The notes: a model not told the origin generated them from the sequence alone. A stretch of 35,892 nucleotides of DNA from Gemmatimonadaceae bacterium (GCA_014379205.1 JACMME010000094.1:1-35892); one strand, 5' to 3'; numbered from the stretch's first letter, positions 8,143 to 16,268 are shown. Made by a program: numbers and translations.

Positions 8143-9279
8143 TCAAGGACTTCCGACGAGTGTCAAGTCGGCGGCAAAGGTATCCAAGCGCAGCCAGCCG
8201 AGTGGCGTCAGATGAATTCGCTTGCCTGCGATCACTGCCCAACCGGCTTCCACCCAGCTTCGAGAGCGGTCGATAATTGCAGGAGTGGCTAGTAACCCTG
8301 AGGCAGTACGCAGACCGAGGTACACTTGTTCCGCGACCGTTTCCTCGGCGCCGAGTACCTCAGTACCCGCTTTGACGTCTACACCCTTGCCAAGACGGCT
8401 GAACCATTCGGTGTATTGAGCGACGTTCCACGAGCGGACGATACCATCGAACGAATGGGCCGACGGACCAACTCCAACGTAGGGGCTTCGCTGCCAGTAA
8501 GCAGAATTGTGCCGACTCCGATAACCCGGTTGTGCGTAATTCGACACTTCATAGTGTTCGTAACCGGCCGCGGTAAAGTCGGCGTGCGCGGTCAGAAAAT
8601 CCGACTCGTATCGCTCCTCCGGCGCCTCGAGGAGAGCTCCACGGTCACGCCAATGGCCTGCGGGCGTGTGCGGTTCGATAGTAAGTCCATACAGCGACAC
8701 ATGTCTAGGAGCGAGCCGGATAAGGCGCTCCATATCATCGTCCCAGTTCCGGCCTAGTGCTTCGGGTAATGCGAAGATAAGGTCGAGAGAAACGTTGTCG
8801 ATTCCCGCCGCTCGCGCGGTGGCAACGGCGTCTTCAATCTGCGCGGAGTCGTGCGTCCGGTGCATCCAATCGAGCACACGATTGTCGAATGACTGGCTTC
8901 CAATGGAGAGGCGATTTACCCCGCTATCGTGCCAACGCAGCGCGGCATGCGCTGAAACGTCATCGGGGTTTGCCTCGAGGGTGACCTCGCAATCGCCTTC
9001 CAGGCTGGCGTACTCCCTTACCAGATCCATTGCGCGCTGGACGCCCACGCCACCGAGCCGACTCGGCGTGCCGCCGCCGAAATACAGGGTATCCAGCCGC
9101 CATTCGTCGCCTGCGCGGTTGCACAATGCCAGTTCGGCGCGTAGCGCTTCCAAGTATTCACCGACCGGCACCTCGCGCCTGACCGCAATGCTGAAATCGC
9201 AGTATGAGCAGCGCCGCGCGCAAAACGGGACGTGAATGTACAGATGGCGGGGGTTTCCACCGCTGCCACTTTCAAGCAT
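8143..9279 (-). CDS. hemW: Heme chaperone HemW (radical SAM, formerly coproporphyrinogen III oxidase-like)
   Basis: HemW is a radical-SAM protein thought to bind heme and insert it into target proteins. The 378-residue product has YIHVPFCARRCSYCDF with the [4Fe-4S] cysteines C20, C24 and C27, GGGTPSRL, LEANPDD, RLSIGSQSFDNRVL and the C-terminal HemW-type domain (VGVGPSAHSF, EQVYLGLRTASG). HemW lacks the extra cysteine of true HemN; here CARRCSYCDF carries only the three cluster cysteines, in line with HemW. The genomic position beside hrcA is common for hemW. The start ATG has a GGGAG about 11 nt upstream. Confidence 0.94.
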   Translation of the reverse strand: MLESGSGGNPRHLYIHVPFCARRCSYCDFSIAVRREVPVGEYLEALRAELALCNRAGDEWRLDTLYFGGGTPSRLGGVGVQRAMDLVREYASLEGDCEVTLEANPDDVSAHAALRWHDSGVNRLSIGSQSFDNRVLDWMHRTHDSAQIEDAVATARAAGIDNVSLDLIFALPEALGRNWDDDMERLIRLAPRHVSLYGLTIEPHTPAGHWRDRGALLEAPEERYESDFLTAHADFTAAGYEHYEVSNYAQPGYRSRHNSAYWQRSPYVGVGPSAHSFDGIVRSWNVAQYTEWFSRLGKGVDVKAGTEVLGAEETVAEQVYLGLRTASGLLATPAIIDRSRSWVEAGWAVIAGKRIHLTPLGWLRLDTFAADLTLVGSP

Positions 9280-9314
9280 GGCAGGCCAATCTCCCGGCGC
9301 ACCAGATCATGAGG

Positions 9315-10049
9315 CTAACGCACCGCCACTATCAGCAAATTCTGGGTAAATATCGCGCCGCGTGACTGACCGGTTTCAGCCGCCAGGTAGACACGAAGCA
9401 GGCCCCGAAGCACGGTCCAGATTACGTAACGAAACGCGCTCATCAAACCGTGAACGACGGGCGTGTCCTCATAGCAATTCAGCGATATGAACCCAGACGA
9501 AAGTAGCAGTTGTCCCATTGATGTGGCGGTAAAAGCCTGCTCGTGCGTGAAATCCCCGTATCGGATGCGGCCGAAAAAGGGGGACTCTCCATTTGGCGTG
9601 TGGATAAGCCACTTGCCACCGGATTTCAAGACACGCCTGACTTCATCCACAAACGGCAGCAACTCCTCGCGAGTGAAATGTTCGATCACGTCAAATGCTA
9701 TAACCACGTCCTGCGACTCGTCCGGCAGTTCGGCAAGCACCGCCATGAGATCGCCCTCGCGCACCCCTTCGATTCCCAGCCGGTTAGCTTCCGCGACTTG
9801 TTCAGGTGATCGGTCGACGCCAACGATGCTCGAGTATCCGGCACGCCGCGCGAAGTGGATGAGCGTGCCATGTCCACAGCCAAGATCGAGGATTGTCGCA
9901 TCGCGATGGCGCGGGAAGTGTGCCCGGATAACCCTGGTGAGATAGGGCTCTTGCGACGCAAACCCGCTGAGCGTGGTAGGCGCAAGCGAACTGGTGCGCG
10001 CATGAACGTAGTGTTCGTAGATACGATCGCGATAATCGAGACTCACCAT
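9315..10049 (-). CDS. Class I SAM-dependent methyltransferase, substrate unknown
   Basis: The 244-residue product carries a Rossmann-type methyltransferase domain: LDLGCGHGTLIHFARRAG (motif I), VGVDRSPEQ (strand 2 acidic residue), DVVIAFDVIEHFTREELLPFVDEVRRVLKSGGKWLIHTPN (motifs IV to VI). The C-terminal third (SRGAIFTQNLLIVAVR) resembles enzymes that methylate sugars or lipids, but the substrate cannot be read from sequence. I chose ATG at 10049 because MVSLDYRDRIYEHYV looks like a natural start; upstream codons would overlap dprA. It lies 38 nt after dprA and 35 nt before hemW, all in one direction. Confidence 0.8.
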   Translation of the reverse strand: MVSLDYRDRIYEHYVHARTSSLAPTTLSGFASQEPYLTRVIRAHFPRHRDATILDLGCGHGTLIHFARRAGYSSIVGVDRSPEQVAEANRLGIEGVREGDLMAVLAELPDESQDVVIAFDVIEHFTREELLPFVDEVRRVLKSGGKWLIHTPNGESPFFGRIRYGDFTHEQAFTATSMGQLLLSSGFISLNCYEDTPVVHGLMSAFRYVIWTVLRGLLRVYLAAETGQSRGAIFTQNLLIVAVR

Positions 10050-10087
10050 GTCAGCTAATCTACCCTCGGAAACATTCCGCTCTGTTC

Positions 10088-11116
10088 CTACCGACGCCTG
10101 ATCTCGCCGGTGAGCGCGCATTCGATCGCTCCAGCAAGCTCGAGTGCGGTGACTGCCGCCATACACTCGCGAGCAGGAAGTGCGGAACGGCACGTCAGCG
10201 ATTCTATGTCAGTGGTTCCATGGGAAAGCGCATCCCATATGGCGCGCTCTGCTTCCGACCCGAAATGAGGCTGTCGCCGTATCGGGGGCGTAAGTCCAAC
10301 AAGTGCTACCGCGTCCTCAACACTCGCGATAACCATCGCTCCATCCCGCAGGAGCTCGTTCGATCCGGTACTGTGCGGTGAGTCTATCGGACCCGGCACC
10401 GCGGCAACCGTGCGCCCAAGCTCCAGAGCATGGTTCGCCGTTATCAGAGCGCCGCTCCTGGCTGGCGCCTCTACAACGATCGTAACCAGAGAAAGTGCGG
10501 CAATGATGCGATTTCGCTTGGGAAACGATCCCGAGCTCGCGCGGTCGCCAGGGAGCTCTTCCGAGAGCAGGAGACCGTGGGAAGCAATTTGCTGGCGCAG
10601 CTCTCGATGCGCGGTCGGGTAGGCGAGGTCCACTCCGGTTCCGAGAACAGCAATGGTTTTCCCGCCCGCATCGAGCGCGGCGAGGTGCGCCGCCGCGTCG
10701 ATTCCGCGAGCCATGCCGCTCACTATGGTTGCTCCAGCTCTTGCAAGCGAGCTCGCCAGCTCGCGAGTTACACGCTCACCATAGGCTGTAGCCGAACGCG
10801 TACCGACGATCGCCACGCAGGGCGACCCCAGCGCCGCCATGTCGCCGATCGCGAATAACACGGGAGGAGCATTCCCGAGGTCCAGGAGCTGCGCGGGATA
10901 CAGGCTGTCTTCCTGAGCGATGGTTATGGCACCGCACGCTGCTGCGCGCATCCCGACCTCATCCGCGCTCAGGCGCGCAGCTCTTTCAGCCGACCCAATC
11001 GGGCGCGCAGACCATGCAGCCCCCGCTGACCCATGCCGTTCCACCAACTCTCTGTACCCTGCCGGACCCACGCCGGGCACGAGCGAGAGTGCGAGCGCCG
11101 CCCGGGCGGAGTCCAT
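10088..11116 (-). CDS. dprA: DNA-processing protein DprA/Smf
   Basis: DprA binds incoming single-stranded DNA during natural transformation and loads RecA. The 342-residue protein has an N-terminal helix-hairpin-helix region (LSLVPGVGPAGYRELVE), the Rossmann-like DprA domain with VAIVGTRSATAYG, IVSGMARGIDAAAH, GSFPKRNRIIAALS, ARSGALITANHALELGRTVAAVPGP, and a C-terminal winged-helix-like tail. Start: the obg stop and the dprA ATG share one base (TGATG, 11114-11118); a TTG one codon earlier is less likely. The gene makes DNA uptake or recombination of foreign DNA plausible but does not prove competence. Confidence 0.95.
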   Translation of the reverse strand: MDSARAALALSLVPGVGPAGYRELVERHGSAGAAWSARPIGSAERAARLSADEVGMRAAACGAITIAQEDSLYPAQLLDLGNAPPVLFAIGDMAALGSPCVAIVGTRSATAYGERVTRELASSLARAGATIVSGMARGIDAAAHLAALDAGGKTIAVLGTGVDLAYPTAHRELRQQIASHGLLLSEELPGDRASSGSFPKRNRIIAALSLVTIVVEAPARSGALITANHALELGRTVAAVPGPIDSPHSTGSNELLRDGAMVIASVEDAVALVGLTPPIRRQPHFGSEAERAIWDALSHGTTDIESLTCRSALPARECMAAVTALELAGAIECALTGEIRRR

Positions 11117-12135
11117 CAAGGAAGCATGGCGTCAGCTTCGCTTCGCTCGGCACTCTTCCTAAGCGCAAGCAAGCGACGCCAGAGTCCGTCCAGGAGCTCG
11201 CCAAGACCCGTGCGCGCCGCGCCACTCACAGCGAACATCGCAAAGGCCTGAGGCACCTCGACGTGCGGAAGCTCGTCATCTCCCCACAAATCCAACTTTG
11301 TGAAAACGAGACAGTGTGGCTTTCCCGCCAGCTCCTCGGAGTAACTCCGCACTTCAGCGCGCAGCGTGTCGTACTCCGCCTGGCAATCCATCGAGTCGAT
11401 AGGGACGAGAAACGCGAGGATCCGCGTTCGCTCAATGTGCCTGAGAAACTGCAATCCCAGTCCGCGCCCTTCGTGCGCTCCCTCAATGATGCCGGGAATG
11501 TCTGCGACGACGAAGCTCCGATGGTCGGACATCGGCACCACGCCAAGATTGGGAGACAGCGTGGTGAACGGATAGGCACCAATCTTCGGCCTTGCGGCTG
11601 AAATCACCGAAAGAAGCGTCGACTTGCCGGCATTTGGTTGTCCAACGAGACCGACATCCGCGATCAGCTTGAGCTCGAGGACGAGACGCTTGACCTCCCC
11701 CTCTTCACCTGGTTGCCACTCGCGCGGGGCCTGGTGCGTGGCGGTCGCGAAAAAGGAGTTTCCCTTGCCTCCCCTCCCACCCCGCGCAATCACGATCTCA
11801 TCTCCGCCTTCAAGAACATCCGCGATCAGCTCGCCCGTATTCTCGTCACGCACCAGTGTGCCGGGCGGTACAGGAAGAATGACATCATCCCCCGATCGTC
11901 CGGTCTTGTTGGCTCCCATTCCATGCTCGCCGCGCTCGGCCACCCACATATCACGGTAGGTGTAGTCGAGCAGGGTTGCGAGATTTGCGTCTCCGCGGAC
12001 GATTATGTCGCCTCCACGGCCACCTTCGCCGCCATCCGGTCCCCCCATCGGGACGCGGTGTTCACGCCTGAAGGACATGCAACCCGATCCGCCCGTTCCA
12101 GCTTCTACGCGGATTACCGCGCGATCAACGAACAT
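11116..12135 (-). CDS. obg: GTPase Obg/CgtA
   Basis: Obg is an essential GTPase that assists 50S ribosome assembly and links to stress signalling. The 339-residue product has the glycine-rich Obg fold (1-158, MFVDRAVIRVEAGTGGSGC, GGPDGGEGGRGGD) and a G domain with G1 GQPNAGKST (165-173), switch I YPFTTLSPNLG, G3 DIPG (212-215) and G4 TKLD (279-282). No long C-terminal OCT domain is present. I chose ATG at 12135, the usual family start. A TTG two codons upstream is better spaced (8 nt) from the only GAGG, so the true start may be 12141. The leader contains heptad hairpin C. Confidence 0.95.
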   Translation of the reverse strand: MFVDRAVIRVEAGTGGSGCMSFRREHRVPMGGPDGGEGGRGGDIIVRGDANLATLLDYTYRDMWVAERGEHGMGANKTGRSGDDVILPVPPGTLVRDENTGELIADVLEGGDEIVIARGGRGGKGNSFFATATHQAPREWQPGEEGEVKRLVLELKLIADVGLVGQPNAGKSTLLSVISAARPKIGAYPFTTLSPNLGVVPMSDHRSFVVADIPGIIEGAHEGRGLGLQFLRHIERTRILAFLVPIDSMDCQAEYDTLRAEVRSYSEELAGKPHCLVFTKLDLWGDDELPHVEVPQAFAMFAVSGAARTGLGELLDGLWRRLLALRKSAERSEADAMLP

Positions 12136-12183
12136 CGTCAAATTGCAAACCTCATATCGGGAAACCCGTATGCCGTGGCTCTT

Positions 12184-12260
12184 GGCAGATAGCCGATGGC
12201 AGATGGCTCGCTGACGGCTCATACTCGCGAGCAGCCATCCGCCATCAGCTATCTGCCATC
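12184..12260. repeat. Heptad repeat array C, inverted (11 units, long hairpin)
   Basis: Eleven 7-nt units fill the spacer between obg and the upstream CMD-like gene. The left side reads GGCAGAT, AGCCGAT, GGCAGAT and the right side carries the same unit inverted (AGCCATC, CGCCATC, AGCTATC, TGCCATC). Arms 12184-12208 and 12233-12257 pair over 25 positions with only two mismatches, around a 24-nt loop, so the element can form a very stable cruciform or RNA hairpin in the obg leader. No T-tract follows closely, so a simple intrinsic terminator is unlikely. It shares unit type with array D in the mla operon. Confidence 0.8.
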
Positions 12261-12266
12261 AGCCCC

Positions 12267-12911
12267 TTATTTCTTCTGAACGCGCTTCCAGAGTTTTCTG
12301 ATTCGCGCCATGCCGTCGGCCGGGCACATTGCCTCAATGACATCCAGGGTCGCGTCAATCGCTTCCGGTGAAGCACCAACGTTCAGGGCACCCAGCAAAT
12401 GCGAATGCAACTGGCGCTCCTGTCCCGAAACCGCACAGACTGCAACTATGCAGAGCTCCCTTCTCTGCAGATCCAGCGCCGGTCGCGACAACACCTTGCC
12501 GTATCCCTCTACGACCATCCAGGAATCGAGTACCGGGTGCAACGCACGTATGTTCACGCGCAGGCGTGCGTACAGCGGGCCGTACACCTCGGCGCACGTC
12601 TCCTCACCACGGGCGCGCAGCTCATCAGGGGTAATCGAGAGATCCCCATTTGTGGCAGGCGCAGGCAATCCAGATGCCTTTCGCCATTCACGAGCAGCAT
12701 TGAGCGCGCGGGGAAATCCCGCGAAAAGGTACGATTGAAGAAGGATCTCCTCGACCCACATCGGTTCTACACGAGTTTCCGCCGCACGCTTTACGGAAGA
12801 GCGTAACTGTGCCTCGGTTCCAACAGCGATCCAGGCGGCCAGGCGAATCAGCTCCCGGGTTGGCTCGTCTAGCGCGACCAAGGTGGGTGCGCTTCCGTTT
12901 CCCTTTGTCAT
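12267..12911 (-). CDS. Carboxymuconolactone decarboxylase-like (AhpD-fold) protein
   Basis: A 214-residue all-helical protein with two CMD-type segments: an N-terminal one (VEEILLQSYLFAGFPRALNAAREW, about 53-76) and a C-terminal one (RELCIVAVCAVSGQERQLHSHLLGALNVGASPEAIDATLDV, about 151-191). The AhpD CxxC redox pair is not seen; instead E165 and H169 occupy the region that in gamma-carboxymuconolactone decarboxylases bears the conserved Glu and His. Substrate unknown; it could be a decarboxylase, a peroxidase-type enzyme or a structural relative. I chose ATG at 12911 because residues before it look random. It is upstream of obg with the heptad hairpin C between them. Confidence 0.75.
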   Translation of the reverse strand: MTKGNGSAPTLVALDEPTRELIRLAAWIAVGTEAQLRSSVKRAAETRVEPMWVEEILLQSYLFAGFPRALNAAREWRKASGLPAPATNGDLSITPDELRARGEETCAEVYGPLYARLRVNIRALHPVLDSWMVVEGYGKVLSRPALDLQRRELCIVAVCAVSGQERQLHSHLLGALNVGASPEAIDATLDVIEAMCPADGMARIRKLWKRVQKK

Positions 12912-13075
12912 CGGACTACTGCTTCTCGCATCGTTTGAGCGCGGACAAATGGTCGAGTGAAAAGACACGGGAACGGATTAAAACTAGACTGTGAACCAGA
13001 AGAACGACTGGAGGGGCGTGCCCACCCAATACAGCGACGTTGATAACCGCGCCCCGCCCACCGGGGTTCTCAGCC

Positions 13076-13131
13076 GGGCCCCGAGCACCGCGCCGTACCA
13101 ACCGTGCACCGAACACCGAGCACCGAACACC
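13076..13131 (-). repeat. Heptad repeat array B (8 units, GGTGYNC type)
   Basis: Read on the minus strand, eight 7-nt units occur: GGTGTTC, GGTGCTC, GGTGTTC, GGTGCAC, then degenerate GGTTGGT and ACGGCGC, then GGTGCTC and GGGGCCC. Unit by unit, without gaps, it matches array A at 40 of 56 bases and keeps the same order of good and degenerate units. It lies in the 259-nt gap (12912-13170) between the CMD-like gene and the asparaginase; apart from GC-rich sequence I see no gene or clear promoter in the rest of that gap. Confidence 0.7.
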
Positions 13132-13170
13132 GAGACGTAACGCACCAAGCCGTAAGGATCCGGGCAATGT

Positions 13171-14160
13171 TCATTTTGCCGGCGCAACGGTGCCGACTTC
13201 CTCACCTCGCGTGTTGAGCACCGGTGCGCGAAGGAATGCGGCGAGTTTGGACCCAAGTTCGTTCGGTAAATGGCCGAGATGCTGCAGCAGACGAAGCACG
13301 GCAGCATGCTGGGCGCGAGTAGCTCCATCCTCCGCTTTGACGGCAAGACCGATTGATTCATCGGGGATTGACACGCAGTGTACGCCCTCCGCGCCGACCT
13401 TGGCTATTATTGATCCCCTGCTTTCCTCCATAAGCACCGAGTCGAACCTGTCAGTTCCTCCCACAAGAAACGGGCGAGCCTGCATCGCTGCGACGATGCG
13501 GGTGGGAATCTCATCTCCGTTCCTGGAGGAGTGCCCCAAACGCGCGAAGGCGAGCGCCATGGCGTCGAGCGGTAGTGCGAAGGTGACTACCGCGCAGCCG
13601 TCAACACCCTGTGGTATCCGTTCCGGATCCACACCCGTCCACTCGGCAACCGATTCGAGCGCCGCGCGCTGGACTGGATGGCCGCGTTTTTCGTAACCTA
13701 GCAGCGACCACTTGCTGTGCCGAGCGAATGCCAGCATTGCAGCGTGCTTGCCTGAGCAGTTGTTATGCAACCGGCTGAGGGCCGCTCCGGATTTTTCCGC
13801 CATGCGTACACCGCGTCGCGACAGCGGCTCGTGAACACCGCAAGCAAGATCCCCTTCGTCGAGGTCCGCATCAGCCAGCATCTTCCTTGCTATCGCAATG
13901 TGCTCCGGCTCCCCCCCGTGAGACGCACAAGCCAGCGCAAGCTCATCGTGACTCCACCCGAGAGCGTCTGAGCCTCCGCTCGCGATCCACGGCATTAGCT
14001 GGAAGGGCTTAGCACATGATCGCCAAAAGGTGACAATGTTCGGATCGCCTGCCGACGCTCGCATCGTTGCCGAATGGTCAACCACGGCGGCGTGGACACG
14101 GTGCCGCGATTCAACGGTGTCGCCCCGCACGGCAATTACGTCCAGATCAACAGTCTTCAT
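13171..14160 (-). CDS. L-asparaginase, class 3 (Rhizobium etli / ReAV type, PF06089)
   Basis: Hydrolyses L-asparagine to aspartate and ammonia. The protein (329 residues) belongs to the Rhizobial-type asparaginases, unrelated to the E. coli enzymes. Visible motifs are SCAKPFQ (S48, K51), ASHGGEPEH (S80), HNNCSGKHAAML (C135, K138) and GVDGCAVVTFALP (C189), numbered from the second ATG. As I recall the R. etli ReAV structure, S48/K51/S80 are active-site residues and C135, K138 and C189 hold zinc, so the positions coincide exactly. That coincidence is part of why I chose ATG at 14160 over the ATG at 14172; neither has a good ribosome binding site. No signal peptide, so cytoplasmic. Confidence 0.9.
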   Translation of the reverse strand: MKTVDLDVIAVRGDTVESRHRVHAAVVDHSATMRASAGDPNIVTFWRSCAKPFQLMPWIASGGSDALGWSHDELALACASHGGEPEHIAIARKMLADADLDEGDLACGVHEPLSRRGVRMAEKSGAALSRLHNNCSGKHAAMLAFARHSKWSLLGYEKRGHPVQRAALESVAEWTGVDPERIPQGVDGCAVVTFALPLDAMALAFARLGHSSRNGDEIPTRIVAAMQARPFLVGGTDRFDSVLMEESRGSIIAKVGAEGVHCVSIPDESIGLAVKAEDGATRAQHAAVLRLLQHLGHLPNELGSKLAAFLRAPVLNTRGEEVGTVAPAK

Positions 14161-14189
14161 CGATAGATGCATCCAACATATCGCTGATT

Positions 14190-15155
14190 TCAGGTCCCCG
14201 TTTCACCGCTTCCACCGCGCCCTCGCGGTAGCGCGACAGCTATACCGGAGAGAACGATCAAGCCACCAACGACCGTAATTGTTGGCGGTACTTCGCGAAT
14301 ACCCGGCAATACAGCGGCCAGAACGGTCGCGCCGATGGGCTCTCCAAGGGTTGTGAGATTCACAACGTATGCCGGAAGGTATTTGAGCGCCCAGTTCATG
14401 CCGGTATGCCCAAGCATCATGGGTCCGATTGCGAGGGCCACGAAAATAGCGATCTCCCTGGGCGGCTGTGGTGTTAGCGGCACGCGCAAGACACCAGCAA
14501 TCAGCAGGAGCGTCACCAGGCACGCGCCATAAACGAGAGCGACATAGGGCCAGAGATCGATCGTTTGCCTGAGGCGACGGCCCGAAAGGTAGTAGAACGC
14601 CGCTGTTACGGCTCCAACAAATGCCAGGAGGTCGCCTATTAACGCGCGGTTATCCAGCCCCATGTGACCGCCGAAATCCGGAGACACAACCACAAGCGCA
14701 CCAATCATCGCAAGCCCAATCCCGGCCCACTGCCGATTGCTTGGCGCTTCCTTGAGCCATGCTGCCGAAAACACACCCAGAATCACGGGCTGCAGGTTGA
14801 CCAGAACGACAGCTGTGGCGACACTGGTCATGCCGACCGATGTGTTCCACGACCAGAAGTGGAGGGCAAGCAACACACCGGCGCCACAGGCTAGCGCGAT
14901 CTCTCGCGCACCGAGCAGCCTCCACTGTCGCCAGCCGCGCGTAGCGATGAGAGGCACGCTGACGAGCAAAAGCGAAAAGGCAAGACGCCAGGCGGCAATG
15001 GAGACAGGATGCGCGGCCGAAAGCCTGACGAGCGGTGCTGCGAAGGAGATTCCGAGGAGGGATAAACCGAGAACAGCATAAACAGGGAATGAGGAGTGCT
15101 GAGCCGTGAGTGTGCTACTGCGAGCACTCACATGGTTTCCCGATTTACCGTCCAT
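14190..15155 (-). CDS. EamA/DMT family transporter
   Basis: A 321-residue inner-membrane protein with about ten hydrophobic segments arranged as two EamA repeats of five helices (first about 25-155, second about 170-310). Family members export amino acids, metabolites or nucleotide sugars; the substrate cannot be told here. The stretch AAPLVRLSAAHPVSIAAWRLAFS in repeat 1 and LGEPIGATVLAAVLPGI in repeat 2 are typical. ATG at 15155 has AGGA 8 nt upstream. The first 22 residues (rich in Ser, Thr, His, Ala) are encoded partly by heptad array E, so the hydrophilic N-terminus is probably a repeat-derived addition. It follows mlaD and precedes the asparaginase. Confidence 0.88.
   Translation of the reverse strand: MDGKSGNHVSARSSTLTAQHSSFPVYAVLGLSLLGISFAAPLVRLSAAHPVSIAAWRLAFSLLLVSVPLIATRGWRQWRLLGAREIALACGAGVLLALHFWSWNTSVGMTSVATAVVLVNLQPVILGVFSAAWLKEAPSNRQWAGIGLAMIGALVVVSPDFGGHMGLDNRALIGDLLAFVGAVTAAFYYLSGRRLRQTIDLWPYVALVYGACLVTLLLIAGVLRVPLTPQPPREIAIFVALAIGPMMLGHTGMNWALKYLPAYVVNLTTLGEPIGATVLAAVLPGIREVPPTITVVGGLIVLSGIAVALPRGRGGSGETGT
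15094..15128 (-). repeat. Heptad repeat array E inside the transporter 5' end
   Basis: On the plus strand the units GAGTGCT, GAGCCGT, GAGTGTG, CTACTGC and GAGCACT run in 7-nt phase. The first and last are near inverses: GAGTGCT (15094-15100) pairs with AGCACTC (15123-15129), and GTGAGTG (15106-15112) with CACTCAC (15125-15131). The array falls inside codons of the EamA transporter N-terminus. It is short and degenerate, so the assignment to the same class as arrays A-D is tentative. Confidence 0.45.
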
Positions 15156-15184
15156 CCCCTTGTTCCTGCTCCCAACCCCTCCGT

Positions 15185-16162
15185 TTAGAACACCTTTATC
15201 ATTCCCTTCGTGTACTTCGACGGATTGCGCCGGACATCCTCCAGGATCGCGCCAAGATCGCTGACCGTCTTCAGCAGCTTGTCGTACATCTCCTGATCGT
15301 TGAGCATGCGCGCAGCCAGGCCCTTCCCCGTAGTAAGGGTTTTCAGAAGGCTATCGGCCCCAGAAGTGATGCCCACCAGTCTTTTGTAGAGAGTCGTATC
15401 AGCCAGCAACATTCCCACAGTTCCCTGACTCGAGTTCACGGATTTGAGAAGCGAGTCCATTGACCCAATGACCGTGGTCATCTTGTTGTAAAGTTCAGGA
15501 TCATCGATCAGGCGCCCAAATGTGCCGTTGGGTCTCTCGAAGCGGCGAAGCAGCGTCTGAAACTGCACCAGTGTGCCGTCAAGCTCGTCGTATAGCGATC
15601 GATTCGTCAGGAGTTGGCCCATCGTACCATCGCCACGAACGAGGCCGCCGGTAATCTGCCGGAGATCAGCGCTAAGCTGCACGACGTCTCCTACCGCCCC
15701 TGATGCTTGAGCAATCACCTGCTCGTAATCGAGGGAGGGCGCAACCATTAGCGTATCACGCTCCCCGAGCATGGCGAATTGTGGCGTGCCGGGGGAAATG
15801 TCGAGTGTCTTGTCGCCGAGGAGACCCATGGTGCGCACCTTCGCGCGGGAATCTTCCCGAACATGCTGTTGCAGCGACTGGTTGATCTCTATGGTAATTT
15901 TGAGATTTTGCGTCGTGTCGGCGTCAACCGGCATGAACTCGATCTTCTTCACAATACCGGAGAGCTGCCCCGCGACCGTGACTGAGCCACCCTCCCCCAG
16001 CCCATTGGCATTTGGCAGGAAGGTCACGAGCTCATAGCGCTTTTCGAAAAGATTGGCCGCCTCGCCAAGCTGGAAGATCGCGACGGTGAGAACGCCAAGC
16101 GCGATAACAATCAAAGCGCCAACCTTGAGCTGATCCCACGTGATGAACGTAGCACGTTTCAT
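15185..16162 (-). CDS. mlaD: MlaD-like MCE domain protein
   Basis: Periplasmic substrate-binding component of an Mla-type phospholipid transporter, anchored in the inner membrane. The 325-residue product has one N-terminal transmembrane helix (about 13-32), an MCE domain (about 42-140, with GLGEGGSVTVAGQLSGIVKKI and GLLGDKTLDISPG), and a C-terminal tail of four imperfect repeats of about 35 residues (about 177-212, 213-246, 247-280, 281-318), each with a Gly-rich start and a D/N-x-x-x-Y-x-x-L/M pattern, ending in NPSKYTKGMIKVF. ATG at 16162 has GAGG 7 nt upstream. It follows mlaF after a 106-nt spacer that contains heptad array D. Confidence 0.92.
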   Translation of the reverse strand: MKRATFITWDQLKVGALIVIALGVLTVAIFQLGEAANLFEKRYELVTFLPNANGLGEGGSVTVAGQLSGIVKKIEFMPVDADTTQNLKITIEINQSLQQHVREDSRAKVRTMGLLGDKTLDISPGTPQFAMLGERDTLMVAPSLDYEQVIAQASGAVGDVVQLSADLRQITGGLVRGDGTMGQLLTNRSLYDELDGTLVQFQTLLRRFERPNGTFGRLIDDPELYNKMTTVIGSMDSLLKSVNSSQGTVGMLLADTTLYKRLVGITSGADSLLKTLTTGKGLAARMLNDQEMYDKLLKTVSDLGAILEDVRRNPSKYTKGMIKVF

Positions 16163-16188
16163 AGTCGAGCCTCACTTCGTATGAGGGC

Positions 16189-16258
16189 GGATGGCTGATA
16201 GCCGGTAGCAGATGGCTGATGGCTGGTGCTATCCGCTCTCTGCCGCATGCTATCCGCC
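16189..16258. repeat. Heptad repeat array D, inverted (10 units) in the mla operon
   Basis: The spacer between mlaF and mlaD holds five direct units (GGATGGC, TGATAGC, CGGTAGC, AGATGGC, TGATGGC) followed by degenerate units including ATCCGCT, CTCTGCC, GCATGCT and ATCCGCC, which are largely inverted versions. Outer arms GGCGGAT and ATCCGCC pair perfectly, and the inner part pairs loosely (19 of 31 positions by my alignment). Unit type is the same as array C. A hairpin here would sit in the mRNA between mlaF and mlaD and could influence relative expression or mRNA decay. Confidence 0.7.
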
Positions 16259-16268
16259 ATACACCACA

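Noticed and set aside
12184-12260. Heptad hairpin C as an intrinsic terminator
   Set aside because: No run of T or A follows either arm closely, and its orientation symmetry and 24-nt loop are unlike terminators.
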